Source of the DNA: Billgrantia kenyensis
Lineage (GTDB): Bacteria; Pseudomonadota; Gammaproteobacteria; Pseudomonadales; Halomonadaceae
Direction of reading: 5' to 3'
NCBI RefSeq assembly: GCF_013697085.1
Contig: NZ_JACEFT010000013.1
Coordinates: 1-64,000, forward strand
DNA: 64,000 nucleotides
In this document: positions 42,663-52,439 of the stretch, in pieces
Position numbering within the stretch: the stretch's first letter is position 1
Layout of the letters: the number at the start of each line of letters is the position of its first letter
Made by a program: the position numbers and the translations under genes
Notes under the pieces: model-generated
The model's input: the letters and a program-made list of their open reading frames with translations, nothing else
The model's database searches: none
What the model was told of the DNA's origin: nothing

Positions 42663-44453
42663 TCAGGAGGGGGTGACTCGATAGTCGGCCAGACTCTTCA
42701 TGCCCGCCTCGATCACGCTGCGGTTGGCACGGCCGACGGGCAGCCAGTGGCGCAGGGCAAAGTCGGCGGCCGCCTGCTTGGCCTGGTAGAAGGGCTCGCT
42801 ATTGCCGCTGGCCTGCGCGGCACTGGCCCGGAGTGCGGCGCGCCCCATCTGCCAGGCGCACAGCACGTGGCCGGCCAGGCTGAGGAAGGGGGTGGCGTAG
42901 GCCTGGATGGCGTCCGCCCCCTGCTCGGGGTCGCGTCCCGCCTCGAGCACGAGCTGCATGGCAGCCTCGAGATCGGCCGCGCCGGCGGCCAGGCTTTCGC
43001 CCATTGCGGCGTGTTCACCGTTCTCGCTCAGCTCGCTCGCCGTAGCCTCGACCTCCTCGATCAAGCCAGCCAGCGCCGCACCGCCATCACGCTGAAGCTT
43101 GCGCCCGGCGAGGTCGAGGGCCTGGATGCCATTGGTGCCTTCATAGATCGGCGCGATGCGAGCGTCCCGCAGCAGCTGAGCGGCCCCGGTCTCCTCGATG
43201 AAGCCCATGCCGCCATGCACCTGCACACCCAGGGAGGCGATGTCCACGGCCTGGTCGGTTGAAAACGCTTTCACTACGGGGATCAGCACATCGGCACGGG
43301 CCTGGGCCACCTCGCGCTCACCGGCAGCACCGTGCCGGGCCACGTCGAGCTGGGCGGCACAATAGAGCGCCAGGGCACGCAGCGCGTCGGTACGCGCCCG
43401 CATGGAGAGCAGCATGCGGCGCACGTCGAGGTGGTCGCTGATGGTGCAGTCGTCACGCCCGGAGCGCGGACTGCGTCCCTGGGTTCGGTCCAGGGCGTAG
43501 GCGAAGGCGTGCTGGCAGGCCCGCTCGGCCACGCCGATACCCTGGATGCCGACCTTGTGCCGCGCCTCGTTCATCATGGTGAACATGTGGTTGAGGCCGC
43601 GCCCCTCCTCACCCACCAGGTAGCCGATGGCGCCGTCGTTCTCACCGAAGCTCAGGGTGCAGGTGGGCGAGCCGTGGATGCCCAGCTTGTGCTCGATGGA
43701 GGCGCAGGTGACGTCGTTGCGCTCCCCCAGCGAGCCATCGGCATTGACCAGATATTTGGGTACCAGGAACAGTGAGATGCCCTTGTTGCCCTCGGGTGCG
43801 TCGGGCTTGCGCGCCAGCACCAGGTGAATGATGTTCTCGCTGGCATCGTGCTCGCCCCAGGTGATGAAGATCTTCTGGCCGAAGAGGCGGTAGCTGCCGT
43901 CCTCCTGGGGCACGGCGCGGGTGCGCACTTTGGAAAGGTCGGAGCCGGCCTGAGGCTCGGTGAGGTTCATGGTGCCGGTCCAGCTGCCCTCGACCAGCTT
44001 GGGCAGGTAAGTCTCCTTGAGTGCATCGCTACCATGATGGGCCAGCGCCTCGATGGCACCGGCGGTGAGCATCGGGCACAGCCCCAGCGCCATATTGGCG
44101 CCATGCAGCATCTCCTGCACGCTGCTGGCCACCACCTCGGGCAGCCCCTGGCCGCCCAGCGCCTCGGAGACGCCGATACCGTTCCAGCCGCCTTCGACAT
44201 AGGCCTGATAGGCCTCGGCAAAGCCATTCGGCAGGGTCACACCACCATCTTCCCGGCGCATGCAGCCCTGGCGGTCGCCGCTGGCATTGAGCGGCGCCCA
44301 CACTTCGCCGGCCAGCTTGGCCGCCTCCTCCAGCACCGCCTCGACCAGGTCTGGAGTCGCCTCCTCGAAGCCGGGCAGATCGAGCGAACGGTGCTCGAGA
44401 AGTTCCTCGAGCACAAAGCGAAGGTCTCGTACGGGCGCAGCGAAAGGAAACAT
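42663..44453 (-). CDS. Acyl-CoA dehydrogenase, long C-terminal-extended type (DmdC-like)
   Basis: A 596-residue flavoprotein, longer than classical acyl-CoA dehydrogenases (about 380) because of an extra C-terminal domain. The FAD/substrate blocks are visible: MNLTEPQAGSDLSKVRTRA, the Trp-Gly-Glu region ITWGEHD, and LRDARIAPIYEGTNGIQALD. This size and block order suit methylmercaptopropionyl-CoA dehydrogenase (DmdC) and related enzymes. First gene of the acyl-CoA cluster; a GAGGTGG site precedes its start, and a small palindrome (44485-44499) sits in the promoter region. Confidence 0.9.
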   Translation of the reverse strand: MFPFAAPVRDLRFVLEELLEHRSLDLPGFEEATPDLVEAVLEEAAKLAGEVWAPLNASGDRQGCMRREDGGVTLPNGFAEAYQAYVEGGWNGIGVSEALGGQGLPEVVASSVQEMLHGANMALGLCPMLTAGAIEALAHHGSDALKETYLPKLVEGSWTGTMNLTEPQAGSDLSKVRTRAVPQEDGSYRLFGQKIFITWGEHDASENIIHLVLARKPDAPEGNKGISLFLVPKYLVNADGSLGERNDVTCASIEHKLGIHGSPTCTLSFGENDGAIGYLVGEEGRGLNHMFTMMNEARHKVGIQGIGVAERACQHAFAYALDRTQGRSPRSGRDDCTISDHLDVRRMLLSMRARTDALRALALYCAAQLDVARHGAAGEREVAQARADVLIPVVKAFSTDQAVDIASLGVQVHGGMGFIEETGAAQLLRDARIAPIYEGTNGIQALDLAGRKLQRDGGAALAGLIEEVEATASELSENGEHAAMGESLAAGAADLEAAMQLVLEAGRDPEQGADAIQAYATPFLSLAGHVLCAWQMGRAALRASAAQASGNSEPFYQAKQAAADFALRHWLPVGRANRSVIEAGMKSLADYRVTPS

Positions 44454-44484
44454 GGGTCCACCTCAGGAAAATGATAGGGAAGAT

Positions 44485-44499
44485 AGTAGATATACTACT
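44485..44499. promoter_or_regulatory. Palindrome in the acyl-CoA cluster promoter
   Basis: AGTAG-ATATA-CTACT lies about 30 bases upstream of the acyl-CoA dehydrogenase start in an AT-rich stretch. It could be a regulator site or overlap the -10 region. I cannot name a regulator. Confidence 0.35.
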
Positions 44500-44566
44500 T
44501 TTCGTTGGCCATTATCACTAGGTCGCAGCCTGGTGGCCAGCGCCCCGCGCTTGAGTACGCAATAAA

Positions 44567-44595
44567 AACGCCCGATGCGAGGGCATCGGGCGTCA
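44567..44595 (-). terminator. Rho-independent terminator of the MFS gene
   Basis: Read on the minus strand, an ACGCCCGATGC/GCATCGGGCGT hairpin is followed by TTTTTATT, 18 bases beyond the MFS transporter stop. Confidence 0.85.
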
Positions 44596-44612
44596 TGGGA
44601 GTAACAGCAGCT

Positions 44613-46022
44613 TCAGCGTCGAGAATCGCCGTCGAGCGCTTCCTTTTCCTGCTCGCCGTACACCACGTCATCGTCATCATGATAGAAGACGATGTGAGGC
44701 TCGTCCGGGGGCGGTGGCCCGACCACGGGTTCCGCCACCTCAACCTCCGGCACTGCACTGGAAAGATCCTCCACGTGCTCGTGCTCGATGGCCCCCTGCA
44801 CCAGCTCCTCGGTCACGGTCAGCTCGGCGCCCGCTGGAGACATCGGGGTGTTGGGCGAGAACGGAGCGACCGGCAGCGGTGCCGGACGCACGCTGCGTCG
44901 CCAGGTGAAGAAGGCCACCAGGAACAGGCCGAGGAAGCCGAAGGCCCAGAACAGCCCGGCGTCGCCCACCCAGGCCATGGCCGGCGAGATCAAGGGCGGG
45001 CTCACCGTCGAGCCGATGGCATTGATCAGCAGCAGCCCCTGACTCATGCGTACCAGCGCCCCCGCCGGCGCCCGGTCAGCGGCATGGCTCACTGCCACCG
45101 GATAGAGGGCAAACACTCCGCCGCCGAGCAGGAACAGCAGCGCCGCCAGCACCCAGGTGGTCAGCGGCAGCAGCAGCATGCCGGCCGAAATCAGCACGCA
45201 GAAAGCGCCGATCAGGATCAGCACGATCTGGCGATCATGGCGATCGGACCAGCGCCCGATGGGATATTGCAGCAGCATCGCACCCAGGATCACCACGGCC
45301 ATCATCTGGCCTACCTGAGCCACGCTGAGCCCCACACGCTGCAGATAGAGCGGCAGCAGCGTATAGACGGCAGCCACCGCCAGGCCCGAGCCGAAGCTGC
45401 CCATGACCCCGGTGGGGGTCAGCGTGATGAGTCGCATAGGCGAGAGCGGCTCGGCGTTCTCGATCAGCGGCGACACTCGCGGGATCATGGCCATGGGCAA
45501 TACCGAGAGCGAAGCCAGCATGCCGATGACCATGAACGGCGCAGTCTCGCCCATGGCATCGGTGACCCCAAGCAGCAGCTGGCCAATCACACCGGCGGCA
45601 TACAGCGAGATCATGTAGAGCGCCAGCAGCCTGCCGCGGACCTTCTGGTCGCCCGAGGTAAGCAGCCAGCTCTCGATGACCAGGAACACCCCCACGGTGG
45701 CCCAACCGCCAACCAGGCGCAGTGCAAACCAGGCCCAGGGATCGAAAATCAGCGCCTGCAGCAGCACCGTGACCGCCACCAGCGAGGCGAAGCTGCCGTA
45801 GGCGCGAATGTGGCCGATGCGCAGCAGCAACCGATCGTTAAACATGGCGCCCAGCGCCAAGCCGATGAAATAGGCCGAGGAGACCCAGCCGATCACCACC
45901 GGCGATTCGCCAGCCGCATCCAAGCGCAGGGTAATCAGCGTGGCCAGAAAGCCGTTGCCGATTCCCAGAATGAACAGCCCCAACAAGGGAGCCAGGGCCA
46001 TGGCCAGCAATTGCCGCGACAT
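44613..46022 (-). CDS. MFS transporter (YcaD/TetA-like) with acidic C-terminal tail
   Basis: A 469-residue major-facilitator protein with about 12 hydrophobic helices, residues ~5-390, of the sugar-efflux/YcaD-like type (GLALGAMFNDRLLLRIGHIR is the loop 2-3 signature region). The last ~80 residues are a long acidic tail ending HIVFYHDDDDVVYGEQEKE, cytoplasmic and unusual in length. The ATG at 46022 starts the first helix; the frame runs to 46124. Substrate unknown; a strong terminator follows. Confidence 0.88.
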   Translation of the reverse strand: MSRQLLAMALAPLLGLFILGIGNGFLATLITLRLDAAGESPVVIGWVSSAYFIGLALGAMFNDRLLLRIGHIRAYGSFASLVAVTVLLQALIFDPWAWFALRLVGGWATVGVFLVIESWLLTSGDQKVRGRLLALYMISLYAAGVIGQLLLGVTDAMGETAPFMVIGMLASLSVLPMAMIPRVSPLIENAEPLSPMRLITLTPTGVMGSFGSGLAVAAVYTLLPLYLQRVGLSVAQVGQMMAVVILGAMLLQYPIGRWSDRHDRQIVLILIGAFCVLISAGMLLLPLTTWVLAALLFLLGGGVFALYPVAVSHAADRAPAGALVRMSQGLLLINAIGSTVSPPLISPAMAWVGDAGLFWAFGFLGLFLVAFFTWRRSVRPAPLPVAPFSPNTPMSPAGAELTVTEELVQGAIEHEHVEDLSSAVPEVEVAEPVVGPPPPDEPHIVFYHDDDDVVYGEQEKEALDGDSRR

Positions 46023-46255
46023 AGGCGCGCCTCTCCGACTGCAGAAAAGGTAAAGGGAAGAAGATGGCAGAGAATGCCGTGAAACGCTGCCCAACGCACT
46101 GGCATGGCAAATCAGCACGATCAACGCGGGTGCGGGGCGCGCGAATCATACGCCGTGCAGCCCCCATGTCAATGGCTTAACACGCCCCTCGACGAGGAGC
46201 CAGAAAAAAGGCCCGCAAGCAGGGTGAAAAACAGACTAAAACGCCAAGCCGGCGC

Positions 46256-46891
46256 TCACTGCTTTTGCAGCATGACGACATCCGCCGCGGGAAACTCGAC
46301 GCTCATGCTCAGTCGTTGCGCCAGCCATTCGAAGCTCGCCTCGCTGAAGAAGCAGACATGGGTGGGGTCGAGAATGTAGTGCCAGCGGGCAAAGGCCTCC
46401 TCGCTGGCTACCCGCTTGGTCATCAAGCCAAGCCAACCACCCTGACGCAGCAGGGCCGCGAGCCGCTCCAGCTCATGCCCCGGAGAAAAGAGGTGCTCCA
46501 CCACCTCGGTGGCTGTGATGAAGTCGTACCGGCGTTCGAGCACGGCGGGGTCCGGCGCATAAAATGGATCGTAGATCGCCATGGGATACCCCGCCTCCTC
46601 GAACATGACCGATAGCGTCGGCCCTGGGCCGGCCCCGAAGTCGAGGCCCTCGGCGCCCGGCACCAAACGACTTCGCAGCGGATCGAACAGGCGTGACAGG
46701 AATCGCCGATAGCCCGGGTCATCGGGATGATTTTCATGTTGATCGTAGACGGCCTTTTCCCGCTCGGGCGACAGTCGCTGCTCAGGCGGCACGAATACCA
46801 GCCGGCAGGTCTCGCAACGGAGATAGTCGCGTCGTGCATCACGATGAAAATGTCGCAAATATGGGCAACCACATAGCGGGCAACTCGGCAT
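46256..46891 (-). CDS. Class I SAM-dependent methyltransferase with zinc-ribbon N-terminus
   Basis: A 211-residue enzyme. N-terminal cysteines in CPLCGCPY and CETC form a zinc ribbon of the type found in UbiE/YcgJ-like methyltransferases. The SAM-binding motif is LDFGAGPGP, followed by acidic IYDPFYAP, and TATEVVEHLFSP forms the post-motif. The methyl acceptor is unknown. No operon partner on this strand; its upstream gene is the divergent VOC protein. Confidence 0.88.
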   Translation of the reverse strand: MPSCPLCGCPYLRHFHRDARRDYLRCETCRLVFVPPEQRLSPEREKAVYDQHENHPDDPGYRRFLSRLFDPLRSRLVPGAEGLDFGAGPGPTLSVMFEEAGYPMAIYDPFYAPDPAVLERRYDFITATEVVEHLFSPGHELERLAALLRQGGWLGLMTKRVASEEAFARWHYILDPTHVCFFSEASFEWLAQRLSMSVEFPAADVVMLQKQ

Positions 46892-46958
46892 CGTCGTATC
46901 CTTTGGGGCCTGGCGAGCCAGAGTTTAACGAAAACGGATCATAACAAGGAGGCCGGCA

Positions 46959-47351
46959 ATGCTGTCAGGTCTGGACCACCTGGTCATCACCGTGACCGAC
47001 ATTTCCCGCGCCGTGGACTTCTATTCGCGGGTACTCGGTCTCGAGGTGAGGTACCGGGATCGTGAACGCGTCGACCTGATGCTGGGTGATATCGCCTTGC
47101 GCCTTCACTGGACGGCCACGGATATCGAGCCGCGTGCCGCTACCCCCACGCCGGGAAGCCTGGATCTCTGCCTGCGCAGCCTGCTGCCGCTTGACGAGGT
47201 AGAGCGACACCTGGAAGCTCTCGATGTCGAGGTGGAGTTGGGCCCGGTCACTCGTCAGGGTGCCAACGGCGCCATCGAGTCCCTCTACCTGCGCGACCCC
47301 GACGGCAACCTGCTGGAGATCAGCCGGCCGCTGAAGGAAGCGGTGGAGTAA
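46959..47351 (+). CDS. VOC-family (glyoxalase/dioxygenase-like) protein
   Basis: A 130-residue protein of the vicinal oxygen chelate fold with two beta-alpha-beta-beta-beta units. Starts LDHLVITVTDISRAVDFY, has the conserved LRLHW-like strand and ends LYLRDPDGNLLEISRP with a metal-ligand Glu. It could be a glyoxalase, a dioxygenase or a resistance protein; the substrate is not determinable. AAGGAGG precedes the start. Confidence 0.9.
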   Translation: MLSGLDHLVITVTDISRAVDFYSRVLGLEVRYRDRERVDLMLGDIALRLHWTATDIEPRAATPTPGSLDLCLRSLLPLDEVERHLEALDVEVELGPVTRQGANGAIESLYLRDPDGNLLEISRPLKEAVE

Positions 47352-47416
47352 GCTGCCTGGCAATGTCGCCCGTGCCCGGTATCATGGAGGCAAAATCACG
47401 ATCGACTGGATGTTTC

Positions 47417-47791
47417 ATGAACGAAAGTCCTGACAACCGCAACGTCATCGAGCCGAACCAGAAGCCCGATATCACCCTGCCTATCGTCGTCTATGCCCTG
47501 TTCCTGGCCGGCGTGGTCAGCGGAGGCCTGACGGCCGTGATCGGCGTGGTGATCGCCTACGTCTACCGCGGCCAGGGGCCTGACTGGTACGACGAGCACT
47601 ACCGTTATCAGATCCGTACCTTCTGGCTATCGCTGCTCTACTTTGCCGTCTCCGGCATTCTCACCCTGGTGATGATCGGCTTCATGACCTGGCTGCTGGC
47701 GGTGGTCTGGCTGGTGATTCGCTGCGTAAAAGGGATCAAGCGCCTGCAGGAGCAGCGTGCACCCGACAACGTGGAATCCTGGCTGATCTGA
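47417..47791 (+). CDS. DUF4870-like small membrane protein
   Basis: A 124-residue protein with about three hydrophobic helices (residues ~23-50, ~75-95, ~98-120), a YRYQIRTFWLSLLYF linker typical of this family, and a basic end (KGIKRLQEQR). Function unknown. It lies 4 bases before the acyltransferase, which suggests co-expression. The ATG at 47417 fits the soluble-N-terminus/TM pattern; the frame extends to 47363. Confidence 0.78.
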   Translation: MNESPDNRNVIEPNQKPDITLPIVVYALFLAGVVSGGLTAVIGVVIAYVYRGQGPDWYDEHYRYQIRTFWLSLLYFAVSGILTLVMIGFMTWLLAVVWLVIRCVKGIKRLQEQRAPDNVESWLI

Positions 47792-47795
47792 GTCC

Positions 47796-48722
47796 ATGAG
47801 CGAGCAACCCCGCACCGCCACCCTTCAAGGGCGCGCCATTGCCGGCCTCTGGCGAGTCCTGGCAGGCCGCAATCTGGCCATGCTCTGGCGCCTGGCTCGC
47901 ACCGCCGGACCGCTGGTACATCGCCTCAGCCGGCGCGAGCGTACGGTCACCGAGATCAACCTTGCCGAAGTCTACCCGGAGCAGGCACCAAGCGAGCGTC
48001 GCCGGCTGGCGCGGGAGAGCCTCACCCACTCCACCGCGACCATGCTCGAGCTGGGGTTCGCCTGGATGGGAGCGCCAGAGCGAGTCGAGGCATCGATTCT
48101 CGAGGTTCACGGTCGTGAACTACTCGACGACGCGCGAGCGGAAGGGCGCGGCGTGATCGTGCTGGCACCGCACTTCGGCAACTGGGAGGTGCTGAATTTC
48201 TGGCTCTCGAGCCACTTTCCCTTCACCGCCATGTACGAACCGCCCAAGATTGCCGAACTCGATCCAGTGATTCGCCAGGGCCGCGAGCGCATGGGAGCGA
48301 GCCTGGTACCGACCAACCCTCGCGGCGTCGCCGCCCTGCTCAAGGCGCTCAAGCGCAGCGAAGCCATTGGCATCCTGCCCGACCAGGAGCCCAACTGGGG
48401 CAGTGGCGTGTTCGCGCCCTTCTACCACCGCCTGGCCTATACCGCGACCCTGCTGCCCAAGCTGGTGGCTCGCACCGACGCCCGGGTCGTGACCGGCGTG
48501 GCCCGGCGCCTTCCCGGCCGCGGCTTCGCCATTCACTTCCTCGCCGCCGACGAGCGGGTCTACGCCACCGACGAGGAGCAGTCGGCCACCGGCGTCAACG
48601 CCTGCGTGGAAGACGCCATCGCCCTGGATCCGGCCCAGTACCAGTGGGAATACAAGCGCTACCGCAAGGTGATCGAAGAGCAGCAGGGCGTGCCGAACCA
48701 TCAGGAGTTTCGACTCTACTGA
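47796..48722 (+). CDS. LpxL/HtrB-type lipid A acyltransferase
   Basis: A 308-residue inner-membrane acyltransferase of the LpxL/LpxM (lauroyl/myristoyl transferase) family, which adds secondary acyl chains to lipid A. The catalytic HX4E motif is in APHFGNWEVL (His, Glu) and the second block is ILPDQEPNWGSGVF. Length is normal. Together with the LpxR-like deacylase at 11 kb this window holds both lipid A acylation and deacylation, though far apart. Confidence 0.92.
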   Translation: MSEQPRTATLQGRAIAGLWRVLAGRNLAMLWRLARTAGPLVHRLSRRERTVTEINLAEVYPEQAPSERRRLARESLTHSTATMLELGFAWMGAPERVEASILEVHGRELLDDARAEGRGVIVLAPHFGNWEVLNFWLSSHFPFTAMYEPPKIAELDPVIRQGRERMGASLVPTNPRGVAALLKALKRSEAIGILPDQEPNWGSGVFAPFYHRLAYTATLLPKLVARTDARVVTGVARRLPGRGFAIHFLAADERVYATDEEQSATGVNACVEDAIALDPAQYQWEYKRYRKVIEEQQGVPNHQEFRLY

Positions 48723-48783
48723 ACGGTGACGCCGCCGTTCGTGCCGGGGGAAGACGAATGCCTCGAGGCCGAGAGCGCCAGCT

Positions 48784-51700
48784 ATGATCCGCCCCAGGCT
48801 AATGAAGGCACTGCCATGGCTCATGCTTTTTCTGGCCATGCTCTACGCGCTCTACCTCGTTGCCGCCAACGCCCTGCTCGCCAGCGCCTGGGGTCGCGCC
48901 CAGCTCGACCGCACGCCGCGGCTCTCCCTGGAGTGGGAACGTGCCTGGACACTCATTCCCGGCCAGCTCCAGGTGACCCAACTGCGCCTGGCCGGCAGCG
49001 CCGCCGAGCGTGACTTCACCCTGGCGGCCGAGCGCGCCTCTCTGCGTTTCGCCCTCACTCCCCTGCTCGAGCGGGAAGTGGAGATTCGCTCCCTCGACGC
49101 CGAGGGAATCCGTCAGGCCAGCCTCGACGCCTACCGGCTGCAGGGCAGCGGCACCCTGCAACTGGCTGGCTTCCATTGGCGCGCCGGCGAGATCGGCGCC
49201 GAGCGCGTTTCGCTGCAGTTGGACGAGGGCGCCGTGCTGCATGGCGATGCGGTACTGGTGGAAGGCGTGGCGCTGGATGCCGGCCTTCGCCTGGCCCCGC
49301 TGATCCTGGCCGAACACCCTGGCGGCGAGGCGGCACGCTTCGTCTCCGGCAACCTCACCCTGGCCGGGCGCAGCGACGCCTACAACGTCTTCAATCCCTA
49401 CCTCGCCGCGCTGGGCTGGCTCGAGATCGACGGGCGCGGCGACCTCACCGGCGATATCGCCATCGAGCGCGGTGAGGTGCTGCCGGGCAGCCGTCTGCGC
49501 CTGGACTCCCCTCGCCTGAGCGTGCGGCTCGACGAGCGCCACTGGTTGGAAACGGGCGCGCTCTACCACATCGACGGCTCCGGTGCCGTCGAGGTCGAGG
49601 TGGCGCAAAGCGCGCGCTTGGCGCTTGAGCTCGACGACATAGAGATGACCGAAGCAACACCCGACGCTTCGCTCGCCACCACGGCCCAGCCGCTGCTCGG
49701 CGGCGAAGGGTTCCGGCTGGCGCTGGAGACCCCGGTGCTGCGCCTGCACGCCCCGCCGGACGAACTGCAGCGCGCCGAACTGCACTGGCGCAACGCCGAG
49801 GCGTTCGATATCGCCGCCTTCGCACGCTACCTGCCGCCACCCGTGCCGCTGACGCTGGAAGGCGGTTCGGCACGACTCCAGGGCGGGCTCGTCTATGACG
49901 CCGAGCGCCTGGCCGGCGGTTTCGACCTCACCGGAGAGGCCATCTCGGTGCGCCTCGGCGAACAGCCACTGACCGGCCGGCTCGGCCTGCACCTGCCCAT
50001 CGTCGAACTCGACGTGGAACTCGGCGCAGTGGACGTTTCCGGCACGCGCTTCGCGCTCGAGGCAGCCGCCCCTGGCGAGGCGCAGCCGCTCACCACTGCC
50101 CTCGAACTGCCCACCGCCCGCTTTCGCTCGCCGCTGGCGTGGCGCGAACTGGACGATGATGCCCTGCGCGATGGCGAGACGCCATGGCAGGCGCAGCTGG
50201 CGCTGCACGGCCATGTCGCCAATCTCGCCGTGCTAGACCCTTTTCTCAGCGGAGTGTTCGATGGGCGCGGCCTTGCCCTGCGGGGCGGCGGCCGGCTCGA
50301 TGGCGCGCTTCAGGTTCGCGACGGCCAGCCGCTGCCCGGCAGCCGGCTCGACGTTCGATCCGAGGCGCTCGGTGCCCGCTTTCTCGACTTTCACGCCCGG
50401 GGTGACGGCCGCGCCCATCTGGCCCTGACGCCCGGCGAGCCCCACCCCCAGGCGAGCCTGGAGCTCATCTTCGGTGAGGTGGATCTCGCCCGCCTCAGCG
50501 ATGGTCGCCGGCTGTTCCAGGCCGAGCACCTCGCACTTGCCGCTGCCGCTCAGGCGCACCCACAGGCCACACGCCCCGACACCGCGGAAATCGAGTGGCG
50601 CGGCGCGCGCATCCCCGACGTCAGCGTGCTCGATGCCTACCTGCCGCCAGCGGCCCCACTGCGGCTGCACGGCGGCCAGGCCGAGAGCAATGGGCAGCTG
50701 CTGCTCGACGATGAGCGCGCCCAAGGCCGGGCCACGCTGGCCGGCGACGCCATTCGTGGCCGCCTGTTGCAGGAAGCGTTCGAAGGGGAACTGGAGCTGA
50801 CCCTCGAGCTACGCAACCTCCACCCCGCCAGCCAGCGCCTGGACCTCTCCGGCAGTCGCCTGACTCTCGATGCCTCGACCAACGGCGCCGAGCCCCTGCG
50901 TACCCAACTGGTGGTCCGTCAGGCAAGGCTCCAGGGCGGCTTCGACTGGCCCGGCAGCGAGGCGCCGCGCCGACCGCTTTCCGGCACGCTGCGGCTGGAC
51001 GGACTGCTCGACCGGCTCAGCTTTCTCAACGCCTTTCTGCCCGACGAACACGGCCTGGCCATTCAGGGTGGCGGACGCCTGAGCGCCGACCTGGACTTCA
51101 GCGACGGCGCAGCCACGCCCGGTAGTCAGCTGCGCGTACACTCCCAGCGGCTCGGCGCCCGCTTCATGCACTACGAGGCCTTCGGCGACGGCTCGCTGAG
51201 CGTAACGGTCGACGACCCCGGCGCCGAGCTCAGCCTGTCCCTGCCCCGCTTCGGCTTGCGCCGTCAGGCGGACGAAGGCGCCTTGATCGAGGGTCGGCTG
51301 CTTAACATTCACAGCCGCGCACGTCATTTCGATCTGCCCGAGGGGCTGCGCGAGCTGAGTACGCGGATCGCGCTTCCCCATCTGGTGGCTCCGGACCTGG
51401 CCGCGCTCAACGACTACCTGCCCCAGGGCGGCGCCATCGAGCTGCTCGCCGGCCAGGCCCGTATCGCCACTCACCTGCAGCTCGATGGCATGCGCGCCAG
51501 CGGCCGGCTGGAGCTGCATGCACCGGACGCCCGCCTCGCCCTGCACGAGCAGACGCTCGAGGGCGCCCTGCATCTGGAGACCCGGCTCGCCGAAGGCGAC
51601 CTGGAGAATCTCGACTTCGACATCTCAGGCTCGCGGCTCAGTCTCGACGGCGTGCGCCTGGCGGATGCCGGCGGCAGCCTCAGCCACGGCTGGTGGGCGC

Positions 51701-52158
51701 GGCTCGAGCTGCCCGAGGGACGCATGCGCTGGGAGCGGCCACTCGAACTCGACGCCCAACTGGAACTGGCCATGCGCGACAGCGGCCTGCTGGTGAATCT
51801 GCTCGTCGATGCCGCCCGCGAACGACGCTGGCTGCGTGAACGCCTCACCCTCGGCGAGGTACACGGCGAGGCTCGGGTCATGCTGAACGAGGACACCGTA
51901 CGGCTGGAGAATCTCGCCGTGCAGGGCGGCGAGCGCCTGGAACTACTGGCCAACCTCGCCCTGCGCGACGCCCAGCTCGCCGGTCGCGCCTTCGCTCGCT
52001 ATGGCCCGCTGCGGCTGGGCATCGAGATCGACGAGGGCAGACGCCGCTGGCAGCTGCGCAACGCCCGCTCGTGGTACGCCAGCGGGCTGCCCGCCAGCGA
52101 GCTGGAGCTGCCCGTGAGCGAGGCCTGGTTCGAGCGCCTCGACATTCAGGCGGAATGA
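48784..52158 (+). CDS. Large AsmA/YdbH-like periplasmic repeat protein
   Basis: A 1124-residue protein with a single N-terminal transmembrane helix (about residues 8-28) and a very long periplasmic part. Imperfect repeats of ~200 residues recur, each with FLP...L.I.GGGRL and PGS-L-V-S..L-GARF..., seen around 49.4, 50.2, 51.0 and 51.4 kb. This architecture (TM anchor plus beta-groove repeats) is that of AsmA/YdbH-type bridges for phospholipid transport between membranes. No specific substrate can be told. It begins 61 bases after the acyltransferase stop on the same strand, so both may be expressed together. Confidence 0.75.
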   Translation: MIRPRLMKALPWLMLFLAMLYALYLVAANALLASAWGRAQLDRTPRLSLEWERAWTLIPGQLQVTQLRLAGSAAERDFTLAAERASLRFALTPLLEREVEIRSLDAEGIRQASLDAYRLQGSGTLQLAGFHWRAGEIGAERVSLQLDEGAVLHGDAVLVEGVALDAGLRLAPLILAEHPGGEAARFVSGNLTLAGRSDAYNVFNPYLAALGWLEIDGRGDLTGDIAIERGEVLPGSRLRLDSPRLSVRLDERHWLETGALYHIDGSGAVEVEVAQSARLALELDDIEMTEATPDASLATTAQPLLGGEGFRLALETPVLRLHAPPDELQRAELHWRNAEAFDIAAFARYLPPPVPLTLEGGSARLQGGLVYDAERLAGGFDLTGEAISVRLGEQPLTGRLGLHLPIVELDVELGAVDVSGTRFALEAAAPGEAQPLTTALELPTARFRSPLAWRELDDDALRDGETPWQAQLALHGHVANLAVLDPFLSGVFDGRGLALRGGGRLDGALQVRDGQPLPGSRLDVRSEALGARFLDFHARGDGRAHLALTPGEPHPQASLELIFGEVDLARLSDGRRLFQAEHLALAAAAQAHPQATRPDTAEIEWRGARIPDVSVLDAYLPPAAPLRLHGGQAESNGQLLLDDERAQGRATLAGDAIRGRLLQEAFEGELELTLELRNLHPASQRLDLSGSRLTLDASTNGAEPLRTQLVVRQARLQGGFDWPGSEAPRRPLSGTLRLDGLLDRLSFLNAFLPDEHGLAIQGGGRLSADLDFSDGAATPGSQLRVHSQRLGARFMHYEAFGDGSLSVTVDDPGAELSLSLPRFGLRRQADEGALIEGRLLNIHSRARHFDLPEGLRELSTRIALPHLVAPDLAALNDYLPQGGAIELLAGQARIATHLQLDGMRASGRLELHAPDARLALHEQTLEGALHLETRLAEGDLENLDFDISGSRLSLDGVRLADAGGSLSHGWWARLELPEGRMRWERPLELDAQLELAMRDSGLLVNLLVDAARERRWLRERLTLGEVHGEARVMLNEDTVRLENLAVQGGERLELLANLALRDAQLAGRAFARYGPLRLGIEIDEGRRRWQLRNARSWYASGLPASELELPVSEAWFERLDIQAE

Positions 52159-52228
52159 ACCTCTGGATTGAATCGAGTGAAACGGATGGCTGGAAAGCGG
52201 CCGCCGACCTGCTAGACTGGCCTCAACG

Positions 52229-52342
52229 CTTGACGGGGTGCCGGTGGAACCGGCTGAGATCGCCATACGACTTGTCTGTTGCAGACGCGTCGTCACGGCG
52301 GGGCCCGTTGAACCTGATCCGGCTCGTACCGGCGTAGGAATC
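52229..52342 (+). ncRNA. TPP riboswitch (thi element)
   Basis: Conserved thi-box blocks are present in order: GACGGGGTGCC, GGCTGAGAT, then CCCGTTGAACCTGATC and GTACCGGCGTAGGAATC. These form the pyrimidine- and pyrophosphate-sensing arms for thiamin pyrophosphate. It lies about 100 bases before tenA and controls tenA-thiC, probably turning them off when TPP is plentiful. Confidence 0.95.
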
Positions 52343-52439
52343 AAGCGGTGGCCAGGGCACCAGCACTCCCCTCTTCAGCCCCGAGCCGCTCTTCTCCCCT
52401 TCGCCCGCGCTCCGGATTCGTTTCACCACCGGAGGCAAG

